Below, one piece after another: positions 55,108 to 62,688 of a stretch of DNA of 64,000 nucleotides. The DNA is taken from positions 186,001 to 250,000 of the forward strand of contig NZ_JAGGNV010000014.1 of NCBI RefSeq assembly GCF_018614955.1. The letters run 5' to 3'. The notes under the pieces are model-generated. The model ran no database searches. It was not told the DNA's origin and saw nothing but the letters and a program-made list of their open reading frames with translations. Every line of letters begins with the position of its first letter. The first letter of the stretch is position 1. The position numbers were made by a program, and so were the translations under genes. This stretch comes from Variovorax paradoxus. Its GTDB lineage: Bacteria > Pseudomonadota > Gammaproteobacteria > Burkholderiales > Burkholderiaceae_C.

Positions 55108-55932
55108 ATGATCTTCCTGGACAAGCTGCGCGCCGCCGAGCGCCAAAACGGCTCGCTGCTGTGCGTGGGCCTCGACCCCGAACCCGCGAAATTCCCCGCC
55201 CATCTGAAGGGCGACGCCGGCAAGATCTACGACTTCTGCGCGCGCATCGTCGATGCCACGGCCGACCTGGCGATCGCCTTCAAGCCGCAGATCGCCTACT
55301 TCTCGGCCCACCGTGCCGAGGCCCAGCTCGAACAGCTCATGGAGCACATGCGCCGCAACGCGCCGCACGTGCCGGTGATCCTCGATGCCAAGCGCGGCGA
55401 CATCGGCTCCACGGCCGAGCAGTACGCGCGCGAAGCCTTCGAGCGCTACGGCGCCGATGCCGTCACGCTGTCGCCTTTCATGGGCTTCGATTCGGTCGAG
55501 CCCTACCTGCGCCATCACGGCAAGGGCGCCTTCCTGCTGTGCCGCACCAGCAACCCGGGCGGCGCCGACCTGCAGGGCCAGCGGCTCGCGGGCCTGGAAG
55601 GAGAACCTTTTTTGTATGAACACGTTGCAAGACTCGTCCAGGGGCCTTGGAACCTGAACGGCCAGCTCGGCCTCGTCGTCGGTGCCACCTACCCGGCCGA
55701 GATCGAGCGCGTGCGCGCGCTGGCACCCACCGTGCCGCTGCTGATCCCCGGCATCGGCGCCCAGGGCGGCGACGCGGTCGCCACCGTGCGTGCCGGCTGG
55801 CGCGCCGATGCGCCCATCGTGGTCAGTTCGTCGCGCGCCATCTGCTACGCCTCGGCCGGCGCCGACTTCGCCGAAGCCGCCCGGCGCGAGGCGATCCGCA
55901 CCCGCGATAGCCTCGAAAAAGCCAAGCCCTGA
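55108..55932 (+). CDS. pyrF: Orotidine-5'-phosphate decarboxylase
   Basis: A 274-residue enzyme making UMP. It belongs to the longer PyrF subfamily 2: [15 protein letters not shown] near the start, [10 protein letters not shown] (about residue 58), and the catalytic Asp/Lys network [18 protein letters not shown] (about 91-108). It stands 39 bases after the UDG-like gene but has its own -10 box. The 176 bases after it contain only small dyads before the DUF1800 gene. Confidence 0.95.
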   Translation: MIFLDKLRAAERQNGSLLCVGLDPEPAKFPAHLKGDAGKIYDFCARIVDATADLAIAFKPQIAYFSAHRAEAQLEQLMEHMRRNAPHVPVILDAKRGDIGSTAEQYAREAFERYGADAVTLSPFMGFDSVEPYLRHHGKGAFLLCRTSNPGGADLQGQRLAGLEGEPFLYEHVARLVQGPWNLNGQLGLVVGATYPAEIERVRALAPTVPLLIPGIGAQGGDAVATVRAGWRADAPIVVSSSRAICYASAGADFAEAARREAIRTRDSLEKAKP

Positions 55933-56108
55933 GCGACTTTTCGCGTCGCCGGCAAGGGCGCGGTTGTATCGGAGTGACGGAAAAAGTCACATTTCAGAAC
56001 AATTGTTGTCGTAGTCGGCGCCTTTAGTGTCCTCGCAGCCCGGCGCAAGTCCGGCATGGCACTTGCCTTGAGAAGAGCGGCGCAAGGGCGCCGAGGAGCG
56101 AGGAACTC

Positions 56109-57941
56109 ATGGTGGAAGATATTGCGACCGGTCGCTCCGAGGCGACCGACGAGATGCTGCGCGCGTCCGAAACGCACGCGGCCCCCGAGGCGCCGGCGGC
56201 GCACAACAATCCCCTGCCCCTGGCAGCCGCGCTGGCTGCCGCAGCGGCGCTCGCCGCATGCGGCGGTGGCGGCGGCGGAGGGGGCGGCAGCAGTTTCGCC
56301 GGGATGGGCGGCGGCGAGGTCCAGGCCGGCTCGCTGACGCCCCTGGCCAGTACGCCGACCGGGCAGACCTACATCTACACGCAGGCCAAGACCGACGACG
56401 AGGCCGCCCGCTTCCTGCTGCAGTCGCAGTTCGCGGCTTCCGAGGCCGAGATCGCCGAAGTGCGCGCCAAGGGCTACCTGCCCTGGCTCGGCGAGCAGGT
56501 GGACCGGCCGCCCACGCAGACCGGCTGGGACTGGATCGCGAGCAAGCCCTACAACACCGTCTACACCGACGACATGATCTGGAACCAGCTCATGACCGCG
56601 CCGGACGGGATGCGCAAGCGCATGGCGCTGGCATTGACCGAGATCTTCGTGGCCTCGGCCAACGACATCAGCTCCAACTGGACCGATCACATGATGGCCC
56701 AGTACTGGGACATGCTGGTCGCGGGCGTCACCGGCAACTTCCGCAAGCTGCTGGAGGATGTGACGCTCAACCCGGCGATGGGTTACTACCTCAACACCAA
56801 GGGCAACCAGAAGGAAAACGCGCAGGGCCGCCAGCCGGACGAGAACTATGCGCGCGAGGTCATGCAGCTCATGACCATCGGCCTCTACCAGCTCAATGCC
56901 GACGGCACGGTCAGGCTCGGTGCCGACGGCGCGCCGCTGGACAGCTACACGCAGGACGACGTGACCAACCTGGCGCGCGTGTTCACCGGCTACGACCTCG
57001 ACATCCCCGCCGCCGAGCGCAACACCTTCACACCGCCCGGCGCCAGCTACACCATCGAGAGCAACGCCTGGACCAGGCGGCCGATGGCGCTCACGGCTTC
57101 CAGGCACTCGATGCTCGAAGCCAGGTTCCTCGGCGCCACCGTGCCGGCCAACACCGAGGGCAAGGCCGCGCTCAAGATCGCGCTCGACACGCTGTTCAAC
57201 CATCCGAACGTCGGCCCCTTCATCAGCAAGCAGCTGATCCAGCGCCTCGTGACCAGCAACCCGAGCCCGGCCTACGTGAAGCGCGTGGCGGACGTGTTCG
57301 CCAACAACGGCGCCGGTGTGCGTGGCGACATGAAGAGCGTGTTCGCCGCCGTGCTGCTCGACAACGAGGCGCGCAGCCCAGCCGGCTTGACCGACCCGAA
57401 CTTCGGCCGCCTGCGCGAGCCTATGCTGCGTCTCGTGCAGTGGGGCCGCACCTGCGGCATCAACTCCACGCAGGGCACCTGGAAGATCGGCAACCTCTCC
57501 CGTCCCAACGACCAGCTGGGCCAGAGTCCGTTGCGTTCGCCCTCGGTCTTCAATTTCTTCCGGCCCGGCTACGTGCCGCCCTCGACCGCGATCGCCAGCG
57601 CCAAGCTGGTGGCGCCCGAGTTCCAGATGGTCAACGAGACCAGCGTCGGCGGCTACCTCAACTTCATGCAGAACGTGGTGCCCAACGGTTTCAACAGCAA
57701 GGACGTGATCCCGAGCTATGCGGCCGAGAAGGCGCTGGTGCTCGATCCGGCCGCGCTGGTGCGGCGGCTGAACCTGCTTTTCGTCGGCAACCAGCTCACT
57801 GCCGCCACGCAGGCGCTGATCGCCAATGCGCTTGCCACGCCGGCGGTCACTTCGACCAGCAGCGACAGCGTCAAGAACAACCGTGTCTATGCCGCGGTGC
57901 TGCTGGTGATGGCCTCTCCGGAATACCTGATCCAGAAATAA
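56109..57941 (+). CDS. DUF1800 family protein
   Basis: A 610-residue protein of the DUF1800 family, nearly always paired with a DUF1501 gene, as here. The N-terminus is odd: about 35 polar residues precede a hydrophobic segment ending in LAAC and a run of nine Gly, resembling a lipoprotein signal displaced from the start. The body carries family blocks such as AARFLLQSQFAASEAEI, WNQLMTAPDGMRKRMALALTE, DENYAREVMQLMTIGLYQLN (each in part) and FNFFRPGYVPP. The function is unknown. GGAGCGAGGAA precedes the ATG. Confidence 0.85.
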   Translation: MVEDIATGRSEATDEMLRASETHAAPEAPAAHNNPLPLAAALAAAAALAACGGGGGGGGGSSFAGMGGGEVQAGSLTPLASTPTGQTYIYTQAKTDDEAARFLLQSQFAASEAEIAEVRAKGYLPWLGEQVDRPPTQTGWDWIASKPYNTVYTDDMIWNQLMTAPDGMRKRMALALTEIFVASANDISSNWTDHMMAQYWDMLVAGVTGNFRKLLEDVTLNPAMGYYLNTKGNQKENAQGRQPDENYAREVMQLMTIGLYQLNADGTVRLGADGAPLDSYTQDDVTNLARVFTGYDLDIPAAERNTFTPPGASYTIESNAWTRRPMALTASRHSMLEARFLGATVPANTEGKAALKIALDTLFNHPNVGPFISKQLIQRLVTSNPSPAYVKRVADVFANNGAGVRGDMKSVFAAVLLDNEARSPAGLTDPNFGRLREPMLRLVQWGRTCGINSTQGTWKIGNLSRPNDQLGQSPLRSPSVFNFFRPGYVPPSTAIASAKLVAPEFQMVNETSVGGYLNFMQNVVPNGFNSKDVIPSYAAEKALVLDPAALVRRLNLLFVGNQLTAATQALIANALATPAVTSTSSDSVKNNRVYAAVLLVMASPEYLIQK

Positions 57942-57952
57942 GGAAGCGCGCG

Positions 57953-59419
57953 ATGTACCTGATCAATCCCGCGGCCCACACCCGCCGCGCCTTTCTGCGC
58001 CGCTCGGGCCAGCTCGCCATGGCGGGCACCGCACTGCCCTTCGCGCTCAACCTGGCCGCAATAGGCGAGGCCGCCGCGCAGGCGGCCGGCGACGACTACA
58101 AGGCGCTGGTCTGCGTCTTCCTGTTCGGCGGCAACGACTATGCGAACACCGTCGTCACCTACGACGATCCGAGCTACAACGCCTACAGCACGATTCGCGG
58201 CGGCGCCGCGGGCCAAGCCGCGGGTGGCGTGGCGATCGGCAAGGCCGAACTGACGCCGACCCTGCTCGTGCCGACCACGGCCCTGCCCGACGGACGCCAG
58301 TACGCGCTGCACCCGGCGATGACCGAGCTGGCCACGCTGTTCAACGCCGACGCCAAGATGGCGGTGCAGCTCAACGTGGGGCCGCTGGTGGTGCCGCTCA
58401 CGCGCGCCCAGTACAACAACAGCAACAAGAAGCTCTATCCGCAGCCGCCGAAGCTGTTCTCGCACAACGACCAGCAGTCGACCTGGCAGTCGTCCTCGCC
58501 CGAGGGCTCGACCGTCGGCTGGGGCGGCAACATCGGCGACCTGATGCTCACGCAGAACACCAACTCGCTCTTCACCTGCATGTCGGTGTCGGGCAACGCG
58601 GTGTTCCTGTCGGGCGACACCGCCCTGCAGTACCAGGTGAGCACGGGCGGTGCGGTCGGCATCAACAGCGTGAAGAACGCCAACGTCTACGGCTCGAGCT
58701 CGGTCAAGGCCGCGATGGCGCAGCTCGTGCAGCAGGCGCGCGGCCATGTGCTGGAGAACGAATACAACAAGGTCACCAAGCGCGCGGTCGAGGCCGAGGG
58801 ATCGGTCACTTCGGCCATCGGCACGGATTTCGCAGCCGGCACCTTCCCGGCCACCGGCCTGGGCAACCAGCTCAAGATGGTCGCGCGGCTCATCCGCGGC
58901 CGCAGCACGCTGGGCACCAAGCGCCAGGTGTTCTTCGTCTCGATGGGCGGCTTCGACCTGCACGACAACCTGATCGCCAACCAGCCCGGCCTGATGAAGC
59001 AGTTGAGCGATGCGATGGCCGCGTTCTACCGGCAGATGGTCGCGCAGGGCATGGCCGACAAGGTCACGGCCTTCACCGCCTCCGACTTCGGCCGCACGCT
59101 GGCCTCCAACGGCGATGGTTCCGACCATGGCTGGGGCGGCCACCATTTCATCGTCGGCGGCGCGGTGAAGGGCAAGCAGATCTACGGTACGCCGCAGGTG
59201 GTCAGCATCAACAACGACTCGAAGCTGGCCGGCTATGAGGGCCATGTGGGGCAGGGCCGGCTGATTCCCTCCACCTCGGTCGACCAGTACGGCGCCACGC
59301 TCGCGAGCTGGTTCGGCGTGCCGGCCAGCAATCTGGAAAGCATCCTGCCGAACCTCAAGAACTTCGGCGGCAACGTCAACGGCATCGACTACCCGAAGAA
59401 CGTGGGCTTCATGGCCTGA
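57953..59419 (+). CDS. DUF1501 family exported protein
   Basis: A 488-residue protein with a twin-arginine-like signal (HTRRAFLRRSGQLAMAG), so it is probably exported folded by the Tat system. The DUF1501 body shows LVCVFLFGGNDYANTVV, LDDHNDQQSTW-type and FVSMGGFDLHDNL blocks, and SDFGRTLASNGDGSDHGWGG (given in parts), which recall alkaline-phosphatase/sulfatase-fold metal sites. The pair DUF1800-DUF1501 (11-base gap) is conserved in many bacteria but has no assigned function. A strong terminator follows. Confidence 0.88.
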   Translation: MYLINPAAHTRRAFLRRSGQLAMAGTALPFALNLAAIGEAAAQAAGDDYKALVCVFLFGGNDYANTVVTYDDPSYNAYSTIRGGAAGQAAGGVAIGKAELTPTLLVPTTALPDGRQYALHPAMTELATLFNADAKMAVQLNVGPLVVPLTRAQYNNSNKKLYPQPPKLFSHNDQQSTWQSSSPEGSTVGWGGNIGDLMLTQNTNSLFTCMSVSGNAVFLSGDTALQYQVSTGGAVGINSVKNANVYGSSSVKAAMAQLVQQARGHVLENEYNKVTKRAVEAEGSVTSAIGTDFAAGTFPATGLGNQLKMVARLIRGRSTLGTKRQVFFVSMGGFDLHDNLIANQPGLMKQLSDAMAAFYRQMVAQGMADKVTAFTASDFGRTLASNGDGSDHGWGGHHFIVGGAVKGKQIYGTPQVVSINNDSKLAGYEGHVGQGRLIPSTSVDQYGATLASWFGVPASNLESILPNLKNFGGNVNGIDYPKNVGFMA

Positions 59420-59445
59420 AGGCGCCTGCCTACGTCGGCAGCGGG

Positions 59446-59483
59446 GCGCGGTCTGCATACTCTGCAGTCCGCGCTTTTCTTTT
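59446..59483 (+). terminator. Intrinsic terminator of the DUF1800-DUF1501 operon
   Basis: GCGCGG-T-CTGCA, loop TACTC, TGCAG-T-CCGCGC, followed by TTTTCTTTT. The stem has 11 pairs and one T-T mismatch. It ends 13 bases before the next gene's ATG. Confidence 0.88.
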
Positions 59484-59495
59484 CAGGAGACTCCG

Positions 59496-59843
59496 ATGAA
59501 GTACAGAGGAAGCTGCCACTGCGGCCGGATCGCTTTCGAGGCCGAGGGCGAGATCAAGAGTGCGATGGCGTGCAATTGTTCGATGTGCCAGCGCAGGGGC
59601 TCGCTGCTGTGGTTCGTGCCGCGCGACAGCTTCACGCTGCTCACCCCGCGCGAGGACATGGGGACCTACCTGTTCAACAAGCATGTGCTCGAGCACCACT
59701 TCTGTCCCACCTGCGGCATCCATCCCTTTGCGGAGGGCAGCGATCCCAAGGGCAACAAGATGTCGGCGGTCAACATCCGCTGCATCGAGGGCATCGAGCT
59801 CGATTCGGTGCCGGTGACGCATTTCGACGGGCGTTCGCGCTGA
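59496..59843 (+). CDS. GFA family protein (first of two)
   Basis: A 115-residue zinc protein of the Gfa (glutathione-dependent formaldehyde-activating) family. Cysteines appear in the usual order: GSCHCGRIAFE, NCSMCQ and FCPTCGIHPF. Many members bind zinc but their activity is not known. CAGGAGAC precedes the ATG, directly after a terminator, so transcription must start within or through it. A second GFA gene follows. Confidence 0.88.
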   Translation: MKYRGSCHCGRIAFEAEGEIKSAMACNCSMCQRRGSLLWFVPRDSFTLLTPREDMGTYLFNKHVLEHHFCPTCGIHPFAEGSDPKGNKMSAVNIRCIEGIELDSVPVTHFDGRSR

Positions 59844-59922
59844 GCCCCGGCGAGCTGGCGGTCGCGGCCTGAGGACGCCGCGTTTGCGTTTCGCACGCGG
59901 CCGCGCGAAAGTACGGCGCACC

Positions 59923-60447
59923 ATGAGCGCCATCCCGACCGACCCCGACCCCTTCCCGTTCGAAGGCGGTTGCAGCTGCCGCGCGCTGCGCTACCGCATG
60001 GCGACGCGGCCGCTCTTCGTGCACTGTTGCCATTGCCGCTGGTGCCAGCGCGAGACGGGCTCGGCCTTCGCGCTCAACGCGATGATCGAAGCGGAGCGCG
60101 TGCAGTTGCTCCAGGGCGAGATCGAACTCGTCGTGACGCCGTCGGAAAGCGGCAAAGGGCAGAAGATCGCGCGCTGTCCGCACTGCCGCGTCGCGCTATG
60201 GAGCCACTACGCGGGTGCCGGCGATGCCGTGTGCTTCGTGCGCGTGGGCACGCTCGATGCGCCGGACCACCTGCCGCCCGACATCCATATCTTCACGATG
60301 TCGAAGCAGCCCTGGGTGCTGTTGCCGCCGGGCACGCCGGCCGTGGCCGAGTACTACAGCCGTGCCGAGCACTGGCCGGCCGAAAGCCTGGAACGTGCCA
60401 GGGCGCTGAAGGCCTCGCGCCCGCCTGCGGGGCCGACGGCCGGTTGA
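59923..60447 (+). CDS. GFA family protein (second of two)
   Basis: A 174-residue GFA protein with zinc cysteines in GGCSCRALRYR, CCHCRWCQRETGS and CPHCRVALWSH. It is longer than the first and has a C-terminal segment (DIHIFTMSKQPW) typical of its subgroup. I chose ATG 59923; in-frame non-ATG codons upstream give an unlikely Arg-rich extension. Similarity to the first copy is limited to the cysteine framework, so the pair is not a recent duplication. Confidence 0.87.
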   Translation: MSAIPTDPDPFPFEGGCSCRALRYRMATRPLFVHCCHCRWCQRETGSAFALNAMIEAERVQLLQGEIELVVTPSESGKGQKIARCPHCRVALWSHYAGAGDAVCFVRVGTLDAPDHLPPDIHIFTMSKQPWVLLPPGTPAVAEYYSRAEHWPAESLERARALKASRPPAGPTAG

Positions 60448-60482
60448 TTGCCAGTGCCGACGGCCGCTGATACCCTGCGCGC

Positions 60483-60502
60483 GGGCGGCGGCGCCGCCCT
60501 TT
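60483..60502 (+). terminator. GC hairpin before the GlsB-type gene
   Basis: GGGCGGC-GGC-GCCGCCC followed by TTTC, 36 bases after the second GFA stop. Short T-tail, so moderate confidence. Confidence 0.5.
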
Positions 60503-60526
60503 CATGTTCAATCAGGGAGTAAAAAA

Positions 60527-60772
60527 ATGAGCCTTTTGCTGTTTCTTGTCGTCGGTCTCGTGGCGGGCTGGCTGGCCGGCGTGCTGGTCAAAGGGGGTGG
60601 CTTCGGCCTCGTCGGCGACCTGGTCGTCGGCGTGATCGGCGCCTTTCTCGGCGGCCTTCTTTTCAGCTCGGCCGGCGTTTCGCTGGGCGGCGGCCTGGTG
60701 GGCAGCATCGTCGTCGCCACCATCGGGGCGATCGTGCTTCTGCTGATCGTCCGCCTCCTCAAGCGAGCCTAG
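60527..60772 (+). CDS. GlsB/YeaQ/YmgE family membrane protein
   Basis: An 81-residue protein with three hydrophobic helices and the family pattern GLVAGWLAG and GDLVVGVIGAFLGG. The family is stress-induced in several bacteria, but its biochemical role is unknown. AGGGAG precedes the ATG. Its last 14 bases overlap the 3' end of the convergent IclR gene. Confidence 0.88.
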   Translation: MSLLLFLVVGLVAGWLAGVLVKGGGFGLVGDLVVGVIGAFLGGLLFSSAGVSLGGGLVGSIVVATIGAIVLLLIVRLLKRA

Positions 60773-61598
60773 TAGCCACGGAGGCGCGTGCGGCGCCGAG
60801 CCGCTGCGACACCTCGCCGGCGCATTGCTTCAGCGCGCGGGCGACGGGCCCGTCCCATTTCGCATCGAAAACGCCGGCGGGCCCGATCGCGGTGATCGCC
60901 AGCGCGATCGCGCCGGTGTGGTCGAACACCGGCGCGGACATCGCGCTCACGCCCGGCACGATTTCGCCTTCGGAGCGGCTGATGCCGCGCTCACGCACCT
61001 CGTGCAGCTGCGCCTCGAAGGCCTTCCAGTCCGGCAGCGGCGGCGGTGGCGGCATGCCCACGTGCGGCGCCGTGCTGCTTTTTTCGCGCTGGCGCTCCTT
61101 GTCGAGCAGGCGCTTGACCACCGCGGCGTCGAGGTAGGCGGCGAACAGGCGGCCCGAGGCGGTGCTGGTCAACGAGAACACCGTGCCGTGCCGCATGCTC
61201 ACGTGCAAGGCCGCCGGCGACTCGGCCACGCGCACGATGGTGGCGCCGCGGTCGCCCCACACCGCGATGGCGGCGGTGTGCCCGATCTGCTGAGCGAGCT
61301 CGGCGACCAGCGGCGTCGCGATGTGGACCGGATCGGCCTGCTGCAGGCTGATCAACCCCAGTTGCAAAGCCAGCGGGCCGAGCAGATAGTGACCGCTGCT
61401 GCGGTCCTGTTCGATCAGCCCGAGGCGGCCGAAGCTGACCATGTAGGGGTGCGCCTTGGCGGCCGACATCTCGGCCTCGCGCGCGAGGTCCTTCAGCGCC
61501 ATCGGCCGGCCGTGGTGCACCAGGGCGCGCAGCAGCTGGCCGCCCACTTCGATGCTCTGGATGCCGCGCTGTGCGCGGTCGTTGCCGTCAGCGGCCAT
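60759..61598 (-). CDS. IclR family transcriptional regulator
   Basis: A 279-residue regulator with an N-terminal winged helix (RALVHHGRPMALKDLAREAEMSAAKAHPYM, in part; about residues 25-75) and a C-terminal effector domain (about 100-265). It is divergent from the second MBL/monooxygenase operon across 121 bases and is probably its regulator. IclR proteins often control aromatic-acid catabolism, which agrees with the neighbouring genes. Confidence 0.9.
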   Translation of the reverse strand: MAADGNDRAQRGIQSIEVGGQLLRALVHHGRPMALKDLAREAEMSAAKAHPYMVSFGRLGLIEQDRSSGHYLLGPLALQLGLISLQQADPVHIATPLVAELAQQIGHTAAIAVWGDRGATIVRVAESPAALHVSMRHGTVFSLTSTASGRLFAAYLDAAVVKRLLDKERQREKSSTAPHVGMPPPPPLPDWKAFEAQLHEVRERGISRSEGEIVPGVSAMSAPVFDHTGAIALAITAIGPAGVFDAKWDGPVARALKQCAGEVSQRLGAARASVATRLA

Positions 61599-61664
61599 AT
61601 CCGTCTCTTTGTTCGTTCATGCAGAAGGCATTAGACATTAACTGATCTCCGGATTACACTGCGC

Positions 61665-61692
61665 TTCATTCGTTCCCTGCGAATTCATTCGT
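61665..61692. promoter_or_regulatory. Direct-repeat operator candidate for the IclR regulator
   Basis: TTCATTCGT occurs twice (61665-61673, 61684-61692), starts 19 bases apart (about two helix turns), with GAATTC between. TTAGACA also occurs twice nearby (61631 and 61694). The sites lie in the divergent promoter region upstream of ATG 61720. Confidence 0.45.
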
Positions 61693-61719
61693 GTTAGACA
61701 AATCACCAAGGAGACCCCA

Positions 61720-62679
61720 ATGAGCCAGACCAAGGTTTTCGCCAGCCAGGCCGACCTCGAAGAAAAGAAGATCACCTTCAGCCAGATTTCCGAGCATGCC
61801 TGGGCCTACACGGCCGAGGGCGACCCGAACACCGGCATCGTGATCGGCGACGACTGCGTGCTGGTGGCCGACACCCAGGCCACGCCCGCGATGGCGGCCG
61901 ACGTGGTGCGCCGCATCCGCGAAGTGACTGACAAGCCCATCAAGTACGTCGTGCTCACGCACTACCACGCCGTGCGCGTGCTGGGCGCGACCGGCTACAA
62001 GCCCGAGCACATCATCTCCAGCCAGGACACGCGCGACCTGATCGTCGAGCGCGGCGAGGAAGACAAGGCGAGCGAGATCGGCCGCTTCCCGCGCCTGTTC
62101 CAGAACGTCGAGACGGTGCCACCGGGCCTGACCTGGCCCACCATGACCTTCACCGGCAAGATGACGCTGTGGCTGGGCAAGCTGGAAGTCCAGCTGCTGC
62201 AGCTCGGCCGCGGCCACACCAAGGGCGACACCGTGGTCTGGTTGCCGGGCGAGCAGGCCCTGCTGTCGGGCGACCTGGTCGAGTTCGACGCCACGCCCTA
62301 TGCCGGCGACGCCTACTTCAAGGACTGGCCCAAGACCCTGGACAACATCGCCGCGCTCAAGCCGAAGGCCCTGGTGCCCGGCCGCGGCGCCGCGCTCACC
62401 ACGCCGGAAGAAGTGGCCAAGGGTCTCGCCGGCACGCGCGACTTCATTGCCGACGTATACGCCAGCGTTTCGGAAGGCGCCAAATCGGGCAAGGACCTGA
62501 ACGCGGTCTACAAGGAGACCTACGCGAAGCTCAAGCCCAAGTACGGCCACTGGGTCATCTTCGACCACTGCATGCCCTTCGGCATCACGCGCTGCTACGA
62601 CGAGGCCACGCAGTACGCCGACCCGCGTGTGTGGACCGCGGAGCGCGATGTCGAGATGTGGAAGACCCTCGAAGGCTGA
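61720..62679 (+). CDS. MBL-fold protein of the right monooxygenase cluster
   Basis: A 319-residue homologue of the 27361 protein, similar from about residue 38 to the end (TDKPIK, HYHAVRV, GRFPRLF, GDTVVWLP, YAGDAY, VPGRGA, VWTAERD). The zinc motif is again HYHAVR (H81, H83, R86) rather than HxHxDH, so the change is characteristic of this subfamily. The N-terminus (MSQTKVFASQADLEEKK) has no repeat-derived segment. AAGGAGA precedes the ATG. It is followed after nine bases by the FAD monooxygenase, the reverse of the left cluster's order. Confidence 0.88.
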   Translation: MSQTKVFASQADLEEKKITFSQISEHAWAYTAEGDPNTGIVIGDDCVLVADTQATPAMAADVVRRIREVTDKPIKYVVLTHYHAVRVLGATGYKPEHIISSQDTRDLIVERGEEDKASEIGRFPRLFQNVETVPPGLTWPTMTFTGKMTLWLGKLEVQLLQLGRGHTKGDTVVWLPGEQALLSGDLVEFDATPYAGDAYFKDWPKTLDNIAALKPKALVPGRGAALTTPEEVAKGLAGTRDFIADVYASVSEGAKSGKDLNAVYKETYAKLKPKYGHWVIFDHCMPFGITRCYDEATQYADPRVWTAERDVEMWKTLEG

Positions 62680-62688
62680 GGCAGAAAC

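Noticed and set aside
55998..56007. Palindrome AACAATTGTT as an operator
   Set aside because: A ten-base palindrome upstream of the DUF1800 gene is short and has no regulator beside it; it could be chance.
59496..60447. Recent duplication of the GFA gene
   Set aside because: The two proteins share only the cysteine pattern and differ in length and sequence.
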